Below, one piece after another: positions 1-11,135 of a stretch of DNA of 64,000 nucleotides; the stretch's first letter is position 1; the number at the start of each line of letters is the position of its first letter. The stretch is taken from the NCBI RefSeq assembly GCF_947507565.1, contig NC_089191.1:1550001-1614000 (forward strand), given 5' to 3'. The position numbers and the translations under genes were made by a program. Source of the stretch: Oscarella lobularis. Its lineage: Eukaryota; Porifera; Homoscleromorpha; Homosclerophorida; Oscarellidae. The notes beneath the pieces are model-generated. The model had not been told where the DNA came from and ran no database searches. It was given only the letters and a program-made list of their open reading frames with translations.

Positions 1-741
1 AATGTCAATTTTGGTCCACGGTTCTTCTTCTGAGTAGCTAAAACGTAGCCAAAGAACGCCAGGATGCTTCACAGTTACTTTCTTTCCATCTACAACCTCT
101 TCGCCCTCTCCATAATTAATCCAAACAGCTTTTCTTTTGAGAACAGCTTCTCCGTTGAGACTCTTTTTTCTGTCAGTGTATTGACGCGTCAGAGACGAGT
201 GTTCGAGCATATCTTCAGCCTTCATTTCAATCACAGTGAACGGTTTGAGCGGTCTGGCGTTCCGAAGAAATTTGATATAGTCGGAAGGCGTATAAAATAT
301 TGTTCCTTTTTTTCTTTTTGAAATGTGTCCAAAATCTCTGTCATTTGGTAGACATGTATGCCTCCGGACAAGAAATTTATGGTCAATTCTTGAAAAAGTC
401 TTTTTGTTTATCAATGTATTGAAAAGGCTCATCATGACGAAATTTTTGTTTTGGCCAAAACAGCTATCGGAGTAACAAATTAGGTGTCGAGTGTCTTCAA
501 CCCCCGCAGAAACGTGGTTGGACAAGCAAGATGCTATTTCGTCAGGACCTCTTCCTGCTGTAGATTCATCCCATGCGTAAAGATAAGCAGAGTCATCACT
601 CGCATGGTGAATGCCCAGTACGAGTACGTAGAGCTGCCAAAGATAGTACATTGCTGAATGAGTCATTGACGGAACAGGCGAATTCTGCATCATGTCAAAC
701 GTTAGGACTAACGCTTCTGACTCTGGTTTTCTAGAGTTGTC
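1..741 (-). CDS. DUF7869-family protein, C-terminal part (runs off the window)
   Basis: The minus strand is open without a stop from about 741 to the window edge. It has no start codon of its own, and a possible splice acceptor (CTCTAG) precedes the first coding bases. The translation contains YAWDESTAGRGPDEI, then YSDSCFGQNKNF, then KFLVRRHTCLPNDRDFGHI. These are recognisable signatures of the DUF7869 domain, an RNase-H-like, transposon-associated family greatly expanded in marine invertebrates. The acidic positions in WDE and SDSC are candidate catalytic residues by analogy with DDE enzymes (inference). The N-terminal half expected upstream is not found at 742-1668. A matching N-terminal half of the same family lies at 48246-49088 on the same strand. 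The function is unknown; family assignment is from memory of conserved motifs. Confidence 0.72.
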
Positions 742-1111
742 GGTATCCTTACCCAGCTAGTCTCTACCACTAAATGCATACGCGCCATCTTGCTCGAATT
801 ACGTCATCGCGTCGGTGTTTGCCAACTCCTCCTTCGCTTTTCGTCGCTCGGCGCCGTGCGCGTCGGAAGCGAAGTTTTCGAAAGGGTCTCCTGGAAGTAC
901 CGCGCTCCTTTCGCGTCGGGGCCCCTTTCGAAACCGAAGGGAAACTGCCGTCGTTCTCGACGAACGAGCCTTCTCGCGCCGCGCTCGAACCGCCGAAAGC
1001 CCTTTTTCGTTGCCAAGAGGCACCCGATCCGCTCTCCCGGCTAGTATATTTACTAAAGACGTTAATTACAAGAAAGTACGTGTCGCTGCGGCTTCCACAA
1101 ATACTTCTTCA

Positions 1112-1301
1112 AAGAAATAAAAGTCAATATTTAGATAAGTATGTAGATTTTCTTCCAACGTCCTTTCAGACTTTTGATACGTTCAACTTTAAAGAAAAGG
1201 ATTAATCCAGCCTAAATAAAGGAGCTAAAACTTACTTTCTTGTTCTCGCGCCGAAGCCTCAGGAGGATTGAGTGCAATTGCTGGTAAAATATAAAACAAT
1301 T
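1112..1301 (+). repeat. Dispersed direct repeat, copy 1
   Basis: About 190 bp that reappear in the same orientation at 4497-4680. Shared blocks include AATAAAAGTCAAT, TTAGATAAGTATSTAGATTT, ATTAATCCAGCCTAAATAAA and GAGTGCAATTGCTGGT. There are scattered substitutions and small indels. The two copies bracket the hAT element at 1669-4283 but lie several hundred bases outside it on the left, so they are not its target duplication. Confidence 0.75.
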
Positions 1302-1407
1302 CACGCAGTTTTAACACTCTCTTGAACACAATTTTGGGCCTTATGTCACGCATGCGCTGTACAACAAAAACGTGTTTTTAGCTGACGTCACAATACGGAG
1401 AGTGACG

Positions 1408-1435
1408 AACAGACAGACAGACAGACAGACAGACA
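1408..1435. repeat. (CAGA)n microsatellite
   Basis: Six to seven uninterrupted ACAG/CAGA units in a non-coding context. Confidence 0.9.
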
Positions 1436-1668
1436 CTTCCGGCCTTAAGATCACGTTTGAGACGGCCTCAAATGTTGTTATTAAAAATGAATGTATCTAG
1501 TCAATAATTTACTTTCGGCGAAAAAAGCAAAGACTTTGCTTATGTCTACGTAAGCGGGTTCTCCACATTTAATTTTTTGCCACAAATCTGAAATGAAGCA
1601 GACTTACTACCTAATCAATAAATGGTTCAGGAGAGATTTTACATTATGGCAAAATACTACATGTACTA

Positions 1669-4283
1669 CAGTGTTCTAGCCAGGAGGAAAATAGTAGCGT
1701 TCGGGAGCTACGCCCACGATAAAAAATTTTTAGAGGGCGTGGTATTTTCGAAGCAATTTTTTTAAGGAAACATGTTTACACGATCAAAGAGGTAAGGAAA
1801 AAAAGCATTTTTAATGTTGAAGTAGGCGTCTTTTTTTCTTAATTGACTATAATTAAACGGCTTTTGAAAAAGGATATTTGTGAATTTCCGGTCATTCTAC
1901 GGCAATTTGTAAAAGGGAATCCAGGGTTTCTTCCTTCATGCAGTTTCTCGATCACATCTTCATTAATTTCATCTGCGAAAATGTTCTTTCAACGTCGGCA
2001 GTTTGCATCGGCAGTATTCGGCTGATCTTCATTAAAGCTGACATACTAGGAAAAAGATGCGTTATTGATAGCGATGGTAAAATCTGCATCGCTTTTTCAC
2101 GAGAATGGTCGCTTTTTGTCGAATAAGATTCTTTGATATACGACTTAAATCCATTCCGTTCTTCTACACAATCTTCTTCAGAAGACAGAGAAGCCGTAAT
2201 CGCAAATTGCTTGTACAATGCTTTAATTTCTTTTAAACCGTACAGAGCAAAAACCGTTGACTTATCCGTTGTTGGTCTTTCGAAGCGGAGGAATCAAATG
2301 ACAATCAAAAATACTGAACCAGCAAAGAATTGGATGATCAGCAAATCTACTGTTTAAGTTCTCAATGAGTTGAGAAAGAAACGGCTTTTTGATAGTCTCA
2401 TCAAAAAAATTCTTTTTCTGATGTCTGCGAAGTAGACTTAATAGTGATTCCAGCAGTGCTAAGGTCTTCCAGAAACTGCTGTAAGCTTCGCAAATTTATT
2501 CCGTCCGCGTTCTCCATTTTACATAGCGAAAAACTAGTTGACGACAACAGTGGTGAAATTATGCTGTACTCAATGTCAATGGTTTGAAAGAACTTCGACA
2601 GGCGCGTCACTATTGGAAGTGCGTCGCACATTAATAGCAAGGTTCGAACGAAATTGATGTCGCAAACCAGAGCACTTAGGCCAATAGGTTTAGCTTTAGA
2701 CCGTTCTTTTGCCTCCCGGTCTAGACTTAGAACAATGGAAGAAAAGCAAGATTTGAGCTTGTTAGCGCAGCGTTCGACACTGAGCCATTTTGTGGCCGAT
2801 GGAGCTACTAGCTTGCCCTTTCCTTGCAACAGCTTCTGGACTGCTTTAAGCCCTGTAGAGCGAACGGTGCTGTTGTCAAAAAAATCAAATAATTGACGGA
2901 GAACGGAATTGAATTTCTGAACATACGCTGCTGAGCCACCAGCTTGCGTAGAAGCTAGATTTAGTCGATGAGCAGCGCAGTGAATGCCAACCGCTGCTGG
3001 CGACTTCTGCTTTAGTCGCTACTCCGGTTTGACATCCAATCATAGTCGATGCTCTATCTGTTCCGGTTCCGACTAATGTCTTCTCGTCTAGCATCGATTC
3101 TCTCATAAACTCTTCAATGCGCTTTGTTATAACAGCAGAATCTGCTAAAATCCTGCTCTGCTCGCCGCCGCCTTGAGACTGGATAATGTTATCTACTTCA
3201 GGCTGCAGAACATCAACAACTTTTACAATATGCAAGACAACTTTTCAAGTTCCTTGTCGTAAAATCGTCCGTGAATCGCCATCAGCTCGCTGACAGTACA
3301 ATCTGTCCTTTCGTCAAAAGGAGCGCATAATTGTCGGCTGTACGCATCTTTTCTATAATTTCATTCTCAATGACCTCTGATACAATGTGAACTATCTCCT
3401 GAACGACCTGATCACTCGTATACAAGGCATTCTTTGCTACTCGAACGTTCTCTTTCACTTTAAGACCCAGGTATTGGATGAAGTCCAACAGATGTTCGTA
3501 ATTCGTCGTATGGGCAATTTTTCGCTTGCAGAGAAAATACAAACAGGAAAATACTTTCTCGATGTCACTCGATCGCGACGGAGGATTAATTGCTTCCGGA
3601 AGACTTCGATTTCTTTCAGACCGCACACTGTCAATATGAGAAGACGACTTTTCGTGGCGGGTGATACTTTCAAGCCTCAATCTAGTGCAAGGACTTATGT
3701 TCCAGGTGCCTTCCCTGCATGTCATCTTGCCATACTTCTGGCATAAAGTGCAAAACATTTCTCCTGCCTCCTTGTCAAAACGCAGCCAGTTTCTACGGCC
3801 CAATAGCCATTTAGTGGAAAATGTAACAGACTGCTTGCTACTGTTGCTAGATCTACTCCTTAAAGAAGTTAAAGGAGCATCTGGATTAGACGGCGACGGC
3901 TCTAATTCATCGTCACTCGACTCTTCGCGGTTACTGCTAGAAGGAGACACGCTCCATTCTACTACGGCATCGTCCGTGTCGTTATCCGAAGATTCGCCGT
4001 CGGCGATGTTTACGGCAGCGAGTTCTGGCGACGAAACAACTTGCAAGGCTACAGAAGCAGGCTGGAAAAAGCGTCGAAGCAACATATCGCGGAAATAGGA
4101 AGAGAATAACGACCCGGATAAGTGACGGAAGAACGGAAGACCAGCTAATGAACGTTTCTATTTTTGGTTACGTTATACAATTGGCGCGAACAGAATCTGC
4201 GGGTCGGGTGAGAAAAAGTGTGGGCTTGAAATGAGTGGTGTGGGAAGCGCCGACCTGCTCCGACCAATGTGGCTAGAACACTG
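1669..4283 (-). mobile_element. hAT transposon, ZNF862-like, non-functional
   Basis: The element is bounded by 14-bp perfect TIRs, CAGTGTTCTAGCCA at 1669-1682 and its reverse complement at 4270-4283. The bases next to the ends share a 6-bp direct repeat, GTACTA (1663-1668 and 4284-4289), shorter than the 8 bp usual for hAT. The interior holds a broken hAT transposase on the minus strand ending in the hallmark dimerisation region (ADVERTFSQMKL). TIRs beginning CAGTG and the coding content agree on the hAT superfamily. Confidence 0.8.
1952..4085 (-). pseudogene. hAT transposase remnant (zinc finger protein 862-like)
   Basis: The minus-strand pieces, read in order, reconstruct the family architecture. 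First comes an acidic, serine-rich N-terminus and a TTF-type zinc-finger-like segment with FCTLCQKYGKM (4085-3282). The core follows with VGTGTDRASTMIGCQTGV (about 3235-2885), then KLVAPSATKWLSVERCANKL (2829-2401), and the C-terminal dimerisation stretch ADVERTFSQMKLMK (2218-1952). The pieces lie in different frames, separated by frameshifts near 3240, 3000-2885, 2830 and 2400-2220. The copy is therefore inactive, apart from the remote chance that some breaks are introns. Transposase of this family binds the TIRs and cuts the element out; this copy can only be a substrate. Confidence 0.75.
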
Positions 4284-5779
4284 GTACTAGTAATGCTTGT
4301 ATAAAATATGTAAACACCCCTTGCGCAAAGTCGGCGATATCTCCCTTAAATTTCCTCTTCTCTTCTTCGGTGAGGAGATAAAGAGGCACTAAACAAGAGA
4401 AAATGTGTAAAGTCAAATCAGTTAGAGCGATTTTACCATCGCCTTGAGCTTCGCCCACTTTAATTAATTTAAACATGAAATTTAAACTCTCCTTTAGAGA
4501 AATAAAAGTCAATTTTTAGATAAGTATCTAGATTTTCTTCTTACGTCCTTCCAGACGTTTGATACGTGCAACTTGAAAGAAAATGATTAATCCAGCCTAA
4601 ATAAAGGTGCTAAAACTTACTCTTTGCGTCTAGGTCGTCCTCGAGTGCAATTGCTGGTGAAAAAAACGATTAAAACAATTTAATTAACATTAAATTGGAT
4701 TTTACCCTGCGCTTCGTGCGGTGATGGTGTCGATGGTGGCGATGGTGGTGATGGTAGCGGAGAAGACGACGCTAGCGGTGATGGTGGCCCCGCTAGCGGA
4801 GACCATGGCTGTTCTGGTTCGAATTCCATCATCTAACAAGCAATATTTATCAAAATCTGCCACGTGACCCGGGGAAACGGTCGGGTCAAACGACCTTGTA
4901 CTGTATCTATGGTAACAGAGATTAAATAGGAGAGAGATATGCAACTCGGGCGTCACGTGACTATTTCTCTCACCCAAGTATTGTTACGGCTAGGTCCCGT
5001 ATCCGATTTGTGTTGAGCTACGCGGCTTGCCCGTATGTAAGCGCGCGTTAGCTCAACTCAGGCTGGACCTTCGAGCCTAGCTCGTACTGTATGCAGCGTA
5101 CGCCTGCCGAGTCCAGACTACAATAAAAAGCTAAAGACAATTTTCTCACCGCAGAAGCAGTAGATCCTTTCGTAGAAGCAGTAGATCCTTTTGCAGGCGG
5201 CTCGGCTGCACGCTGCTTATCTGCAGAATCACGTCTATTTTATTATCCGTGGTTAGGTGCCTGCCGGATACCTTTCATCCTCCGCTTGGGGACTTCTTCG
5301 CTCATGATCGGAACGTGCGTGATCGTCAAACTTATGGTTAGGGTTAGTGGTGAGGGTTTGGGTTCAGGCGTTAGGGTGCCTTTTAGGGCGTCCCTGCGGC
5401 CATCGCCAACGCACATACATGTATGTACGTTGTGTCGGTACCTATCAGCGCGGGAAACCGATTGCCAGTCATGCTAAACCTTCCCTACGCGAAATTTATG
5501 AGAGGGGCCCCCTTGGGGTATTTTGGGCTTTTTGGTGTTTGAATTATTCCTAATTGAAATGTTCTGTATGTTTTTGGAGATTGGCGTGCGTTCTTTATTA
5601 GTTTTGAGTTGTGTATATTATTATCTGATTAGTGGGTAGATTGTTATTGTTTAACGCGCTCTAAACAATAACAACCGTTGACTCAATAGGCGTTGTGCGT
5701 CGCGAAGACAGCGTTTTTAGACGGCTTTGAATGTTTTTATTTGACGGAACATGTATTAGACGTTGATCTACATGGTGAG
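4284..5779. other. Intergenic; short repeats, no clear gene
   Basis: Contains copy 2 of the dispersed repeat, a GATGGTGGC-type run at about 4715-4800 that could encode a Gly/Asp/Ser-rich C-terminus (plus strand, too weak to call), a 21-bp tandem duplication at about 5155-5195 and a T-rich right part. The stretch from TGTTACGG (4982) to an AATAAA near 5120 resembles a solo LTR, but no target duplication is visible. Confidence 0.4.
4497..4680 (+). repeat. Dispersed direct repeat, copy 2
   Basis: Second copy of the repeat at 1112-1301, same orientation, several substitutions and a small indel after GCTAAAACTTAC. No coding potential is seen in either copy. Confidence 0.75.
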
Positions 5780-6339
5780 TTTTTATTGTATTGCGTTTTT
5801 ATGGTGTTTCCGTGGTGTTTTACACCCTTTTTTTCCTGAATGAATCGTCGTCGTTTTCTAGGTACTTTATACGGTCTTTTTGTGTTCATTTTTGTCGTTC
5901 AGGGTGTTTTCTATCATCAGATAAGTTTGCTACGTTTTTTGTCTTGCTGTTTAGCTTTGTTTTCTTTTTCCTTGTAGATGTAGGGTGCGTTGTCTGTTGT
6001 GATTATTGTGTATTCATGTGTGGAGGATTTTTTTTGGCAATTTTCAGGTGTTTGGTGATGGGGGAGGTGTATTGTTTTTGAGTGTTGCATATTCTCAGAT
6101 AAGTTAGCTATGTTTTTATTTTTTGTTTAGCTTTGTTCTCGTTTTTCTTTGTAGATGTGGGGTGCTTCGTTTGTTGTCATTGTGTGTGATCATGTGTGAT
6201 CATGTGTGGGGGATTTTTTGAATTTTCCAGGAATGTTTGGTGTTTGGGAAGTGTTCTATTGTTGTGTGTTTTAGAGTGTTGTTTTTGTGTTCCTTTCTAT
6301 TTCCGTGGTTGTTTGTTATTTAGTATTTTTGTGATAGTG

Positions 6340-7478
6340 TTAGGGTTTTTTTGCGAGGCTTTTGTTCCCAATGATGTTTGCTGTTGAGGTGTTTATTTCC
6401 TTTTCAATTTCGTGTGTGTCTGAATGTTTTTCGAATTTGGAATTTAGTCCTTTGGGGTATAGTGTGCCTAGTGTTTTTATCCATTTGGTTTCTGTTTGTA
6501 TTAGGTCTGCTTTTGCAACTTGTTGTATTGGGGTGACTTTAAAGTTATTTTCAAAATTGAGTTTGTGGAGTTTGATGTGCTGGTATATCAGGTAATTTTT
6601 ATATTTTGCGTCGTTTCTGTGTCTTGTGATCCTTTCTTGTAGCGTGAAGTCTGTCCAACGTACTGTTTCTGGCAGTGTTTGCACGTTAGTACGTAGATTA
6701 CATTTTCTGACTTACAATTCATTTTTTTGGGTTATTTGGTATGTCTTTTTAGTCGCAGTACTGGTTATTGTATTTGATTTCGTTATTGCCAGGCACGATT
6801 TGCAATTTATAAATTTGCATGGAGAAGTATTTCTTTCAAACGTTGGGACGATTGTTTTTATTGGGGCTTTGAATTGTTCTACTATTGGTTTAGGTTGGTT
6901 TGGGATTTTGGATGTGACTAGTTTTGAGCTAATTGTTTTGTTTTTCTTGTAGGCGATGACGATTGGGTTTGGAAAGATGATGCTGAGTTGTGGATCGTTT
7001 TCCACTTCTTCCCAGCATCTTCTTATTGTTTTTGGTAGTTGTCTCAGCCACGGATCAAATGTTGTGACTAATGTTAGTGGTATTTTGGATTTGTCTGTTT
7101 GTTTCTGATTCTTTGTTTTGCAGGTGATTTTTTCTATGATTGAGGCTCGTTTTGTGAAAGGCATTTTCTTTGCCTCTTTTTTCAAGAGATCCATTGGGTA
7201 ATCTCTTTTGAGTAATCTTTTGATATGGTTTTGCTTTAGTTGTTCGTACGTTTTTTCATCTGATGTGGTTCTTAGGAATCTATTTAGTTCTCCTTTTATT
7301 ATTGCCTTTTTGCATTGGATAGGGTGGGCCGATGTGGAATTAAGATACGAGAATTTGTTTGTTGGTTTGAAATACTTTTTTATATCTAGTATGTTTTGGC
7401 TCTTGTATCTTTTCCCTTTATAGACTGTTGTGTCTAGGAAGGTGGAGTGAGTTTTGCTGATTTCGTAGGTAAATTTAA
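6340..7478 (-). pseudogene. Penelope-like retroelement: RT C-terminus and GIY-YIG region
   Basis: The minus strand starts abruptly near 7478 with KFTYEISKTHSTFLDTTVYKG-like sequence. This is the end of a Penelope-type reverse transcriptase, where FLDT and VYKG are typical. A basic linker follows (PWLRQLPKTIRRCWEEVEND, then a Cys motif PCKFINCKSC). Next comes a GIY-YIG endonuclease segment, NVIYVLTCKHCQKQYVGQT, at about 6705-6650, reached only through a +1 frameshift. A second shift restores the frame for ERITRHRNDAKYK and WIKTLGTLYPKGLNSKF. At least two frameshifts and the missing 5' two-thirds make it dead. 5' truncation at about 7478 is the normal outcome of target-primed insertion. The T-rich plus strand at 5780-6340 is probably its A-rich 3' region. 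Confidence 0.78.
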
Positions 7479-8655
7479 AAGAATTTCATTATTAGAAAGC
7501 GTTTCATTATTAGAGTCTTACGCAATTTTTCACAATTGTTATTTTCTGCCCTCGTATCACTCTAAAAACAACGCGTTACAAAAATCAAATTCAGGTAATT
7601 TGTTTCCTGCCTTCTTTGGAGTTCTTCTCTTCTATAAAAGTAAAACGAAACAAACACTAAAATCAAAGCAAAACTAGAAAATATGGTTTACCTTTTGTTG
7701 GATACGTATCCATCCTTTCCTATTCATCTAGGAAAAGTGCTACAAGGTCAAAATCCGGGAGAGAATCGTGCTGCTTCTGACCTTCTCGAATTCCCTAAAC
7801 ACAATCAACTACGAAAAAGGTCAGAATTCTTCAAAAATTTCTCAGTTCAGTCTTACCGATGTTCTTCGTTTCTTCTTCCATTTCAAAAAAATGTAAAAAA
7901 TCTGGCATGCACGAAATCTGGTAGTTACCTTTTTCATGTCGCTCATAGGAGTCTAAAAAAACGTTACAAATGCAAAAATCCGGCAGAGAATCACTCTCAT
8001 ACTAGCGTCACTTTGACCGGCAAGAAAACGTGTGAAGAATCAAAAATAATTTATCAAGTTGTACCGTTCTTCTTCGTTTTCTGTCTGGCTTCTAAAAAAA
8101 TTAGACTACTAAAAAATATTTAAATTACTTTTGGTTTTTACCTCTATTTTCCTCCTAATCCTCCTTCTCATAGACGTCGACTTCTTCTGCTAAAAACAAA
8201 AATAAAATCCAAAAATACTTCATTGATTGCCGTTACTCTCGTTTGAGCCATGTTCGAATGAAGCTTTGAAATAATTTACCAATATCTTTCTCAGTTAGAT
8301 AAAAATCTTACAAATCATTTCCTCTGAACTAAAGAGAAAATTAGAAATCAAACACAGAATATATCAACTGCTACAATTCAAGACGTCGACGTCATCCCCT
8401 TTCGTATCTTCTAAGGGCAATAAACAGAATCATCAGAAATTCACACACGAATCATATCAACTGTTACCCTCTGTCTCTCCCAAAGCTAAAACAGAAATAC
8501 ATACTTGTTCTCAAAAACCAAACAATCAATATTGCTTACCTCTTTTTAAAGTGTGGTTCAGGCTCTATAATTCTCTTCCAATTTCCTTTTTAAAATTGCA
8601 TAGTTCTTTAGCTATCGAAGATTTTCCCAATGCCAATTTACCTTGAAATTGCCCA
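7479..8655. other. AT-rich intergenic DNA
   Basis: No family match. A 146-codon open frame (7683-8123) has AT-driven composition and no recognisable motif. Short direct repeats such as AAAATCCGG.AGAGAATC (about 7748 and 7975) hint at old duplicated DNA. Confidence 0.4.
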
Positions 8656-8657
8656 TC

Positions 8658-8918
8658 ATGTCTACGGCGTATTGACTAGAGATGGACGGCACTCGTTGAC
8701 GTCGTTTTATAGAGAACGTCGGCAATCGTTGACGGCGTCATGACTAGAGATGGACGGCACTCGTTGACGGCGTATTAACTAGAAAACGTCGGAAGTCGTT
8801 GACGGCGTATTAACTAAACATGAACGGCACTCGTTGACGGCGTATTAACTAGATATGGACGGCACTCGTTGACGGCGTATTAACTAGAGATAGGCGGCAA
8901 TCATTAACGGCGTATTAA
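8658..8918. repeat. Minisatellite, about 38-bp unit
   Basis: Six to seven imperfect tandem copies of a unit containing ACGGCACTCGTTGACGGCGT followed by ATTAACTAGAGATGG. Copies differ by point changes and short deletions. The array ends exactly at the TTAA-flanked MITE that follows. Confidence 0.88.
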
Positions 8919-9706
8919 AGGGTAACTAAACTGACAAAAATGGATGTCATTTTTTGGTTTTACTGGGCGTACGTTAATAGAAAAGTTTCGTTCGCGATAG
9001 AATTTAAACTGTATGCTTATTTTTCGAGCTACAACAAGTCGTTAAAGTTGCTGGGCGGAGCTATGAATGACGTCATAGTGGGAATGGAAGTTGCGTTGTG
9101 GCTCTTTACAGTACATGTCTGGTAGCCTCTAGACGTCGAATTTCCTTAGTTACAAACCGACACTAGACTTATTTCTGTAAGATACTAGAGCAAACAAGCT
9201 ATGAATGAGATATCCAGCTCAGTAAGGTGCCGTTTAGTTCCGATTTTGATCTAGCGGTAATCGATTTCCTCAGTAGCTGACATGTCTAAAATTTTGCGTT
9301 TGCAGCGAAATCTTATCAGTTTCCAATAGTTCTAAAGAGCCCGAACTAGATGAAAGCCTAATTTTTACGGTGATAAAAAATGCGCCGAAAATTGATGCGA
9401 GAAATGCGTTTCAGGCTGTAATAGGGTTCAAATATCTGTTATGTAAAGGGATCTAGAGTCTAAACAACAGTGGCCATGTACGGTTGTTGAGCAAATCTGG
9501 CTGTAGACGCTGAACAATATGTAGAGTAAGTAACTGTAACGCCCACTTCCGTTCCTACTCTGACGTCACGGACACGCTTACGCTAAACCAAAAAGCGGCT
9601 CTATCTCCGCGTCTAACGATTGAAGGAAAAGGGACCAATGCATTAAGACTAGGCTAGTGATTAGCTATAACATATCAAAAGTTTTTTACGCCAGTTCAGT
9701 TACCCT
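8919..9706. mobile_element. TTAA-flanked MITE
   Basis: A 788-bp non-coding element with TIRs. The left end AGGGTAACTAAACTGAC (8919) mirrors the right end, whose reverse complement starts AGGGTAACTGAACTGGC. TTAA lies on both sides (8915-8918 and 9707-9710). A TTAA target duplication is diagnostic for piggyBac- or Kolobok-type transposition. The 5' AGGG leaves both open. No coding capacity, so it depends on a source elsewhere. Confidence 0.75.
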
Positions 9707-9715
9707 TTAAGCACT

Positions 9716-9975
9716 TGGCAGTGGACAGCGAGCAGTGAGCAGTGAGCAGCGAGCAGCGATCAGTGAGCAGTGGGCATTGAGAAGTGGGCAGCGCGCAGTA
9801 GGAAGTGACCTGCATAAAGCAGTGAGCAGTAGGAAGTGACCTGCATTGAGCAGTGAGCAGTAGGAAGTGACCCTAATCGAGCAGTGAGCAAAGAGAAGCG
9901 ACCTGCATCGAGCAGTTAGCAGTGGGAAACGACCCGGATTGGGCAGTGAGAAGTGAGCAGTGGGCAGTGAGAACC
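9716..9975. repeat. Minisatellite rich in GAGCAGTGA
   Basis: Dense tandem GAGCAGTGA/GGGCAGTGA words. Between about 9800 and 9950 they form a higher-order unit of roughly 38 bp (AGTAGGAAGTGACCTGCAT plus the 9-mers). Confidence 0.88.
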
Positions 9976-10343
9976 CCGTATCGGCCACCGTGATACACCG
10001 TACCATCATCTCCGACTAAACCCTCCGACTCCGACTCGGACTGGGAGCTGGACTGCGGCTGTGAGTCCGACGCCGATGCCAACTCGTACAACTCGGAAGC
10101 CAACTCGTCCGTTTCGGTAGCCAACTCGTCCGACTCGGAGCCAAAGTCCACTGGGAAAATGACGCGGGGAGAATCGCTGGAGCCGCCTCGGAGTTTGAGT
10201 CCAAATTTATATCCGCGGCCGAACCCACCGATTGCTTCTTTCGCCAACGACTGCGCGTTTGCTTGGGAATTTACGTTTTGCCATCGCGCCAAACGCGATA
10301 ATGCTTTGGCCTGTTCCGAGCACGTATGCAACGCTTCATGCAT
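9873..10343 (-). CDS. Candidate exon, acidic Ser/Glu-rich protein of unknown function
   Basis: A minus-strand frame from an ATG at 10343. The N-terminal 60 residues (RLARWQNVNSQANAQSLAKE, then GRGYKFGLKLRGGSS) look protein-like. They are followed by an acidic ELATETDELASELYELAS repeat and a Ser/Gln/Glu tract. The last 35 codons run into the minisatellite and are unlikely to be real. The frame probably ends at a splice site near 9975. No family recognised. Confidence 0.3.
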   Translation of the reverse strand: MHEALHTCSEQAKALSRLARWQNVNSQANAQSLAKEAIGGFGRGYKFGLKLRGGSSDSPRVIFPVDFGSESDELATETDELASELYELASASDSQPQSSSQSESESEGLVGDDGTVYHGGRYGVLTAHCSLLTAQSGSFPTANCSMQVASLCSLLD

Positions 10344-10403
10344 GCAATGCGACGCTCAACTGGCATAATTGATCTACTTGTGTTAGGCAATTAGTACGAC
10401 AAT

Positions 10404-10766
10404 GTGCAAGCTCTCCTTGGCTGGCTTCAATTAGATCACTCGCCCTCATTAGCTCAATTCAACACTCAAACGTGCGTGCGATCGCCAGGCACAACAGCAC
10501 AGACTCTTCGCAAACACGAACGCTTTATCATCGCGCGTCACTTAGTTTCACTCCAGCACATGCAAAATGACATCTCGTGTCTCGAAAAAAGCAAAAATAA
10601 AAGACAACTGACACCGGCAACAAAAGCGAAGAAGAATGCACAAGCCACTTGTTCAAAACAAAGCTTGCGCATTGGAGAAAGATGCATTATGGACGTAAGT
10701 CCAGTTTTGTGCGTGTCAAGCGCTCGTATTCTAGGGGAACGCTACAACATAATTGCGTTTAGCTAA
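10404..10766 (+). CDS. Uncertain open frame
   Basis: A 120-codon frame. The central part (KHERFIIARHLVSLQHMQND) has plausible helix-like composition, but there is no homologue I recognise and no clear splice sites. It could be chance. Confidence 0.18.
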   Translation: MQALLGWLQLDHSPSLAQFNTQTCVRSPGTTAQTLRKHERFIIARHLVSLQHMQNDISCLEKSKNKRQLTPATKAKKNAQATCSKQSLRIGERCIMDVSPVLCVSSARILGERYNIIAFS

Positions 10767-11135
10767 CCCGGCTAATCGCGAAGACGCGCAGATGTAATAG
10801 CTGGGCGGTGGAATCGAAACCTGCAGGAATTGGTCTACGTCCGTTCGCGATGAACTTCACAAGGCGCATCTAGCTAGCACGTTTGTCCTGGTAATTCTAA
10901 GCGCCATGGAGCGTGATTCGGCGATGCGTGGTTTTGAAAACTAATTGTTACAAAAGGGAAAGGTTGCGTGAGAAATCTCCCGATACCCCTTGGATAGCGG
11001 ATACCACTTGGATATCCGATAGTTCCCAGGAGAGTTAGATACTAATTAGATTAGAAACGCGTGTGATTACGTGTAGATCTTCCTCCAACTTCCTTTCACT
11101 AACAGTCTGACGTATAATATATCCTTTGCACTCTA

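Larger units (their letters stand above)
742..1668. other. Gene-poor stretch with a GC-rich island
   Basis: No convincing gene. Bases 780-1040 are GC-rich and open in several frames on both strands, as GC-rich DNA often is, so I do not call a product. The rest is AT-rich and holds a CAGA microsatellite and one copy of a dispersed direct repeat (both listed separately). Confidence 0.5.

Noticed and set aside
774-1205. 143-codon open frame
   Set aside because: GC-rich stretch open on both strands in several frames; no motif and no splice support.
4982-5139. Possible solo LTR (TGTTACGG ... AATAAA ... ACA)
   Set aside because: No 4-6 bp target duplication and no second copy in the window.
5336-5385. 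GGTTAGGGTTAG as a possible interstitial telomere repeat near a Penelope-like element
   Set aside because: Only two full units followed by unrelated G/T-rich sequence; chance cannot be excluded, and the Penelope copy carries a GIY-YIG region, unlike the telomeric endonuclease-free type.
7683-8123. 146-codon open frame
   Set aside because: AT-rich, low-information composition, no homologue recognised.
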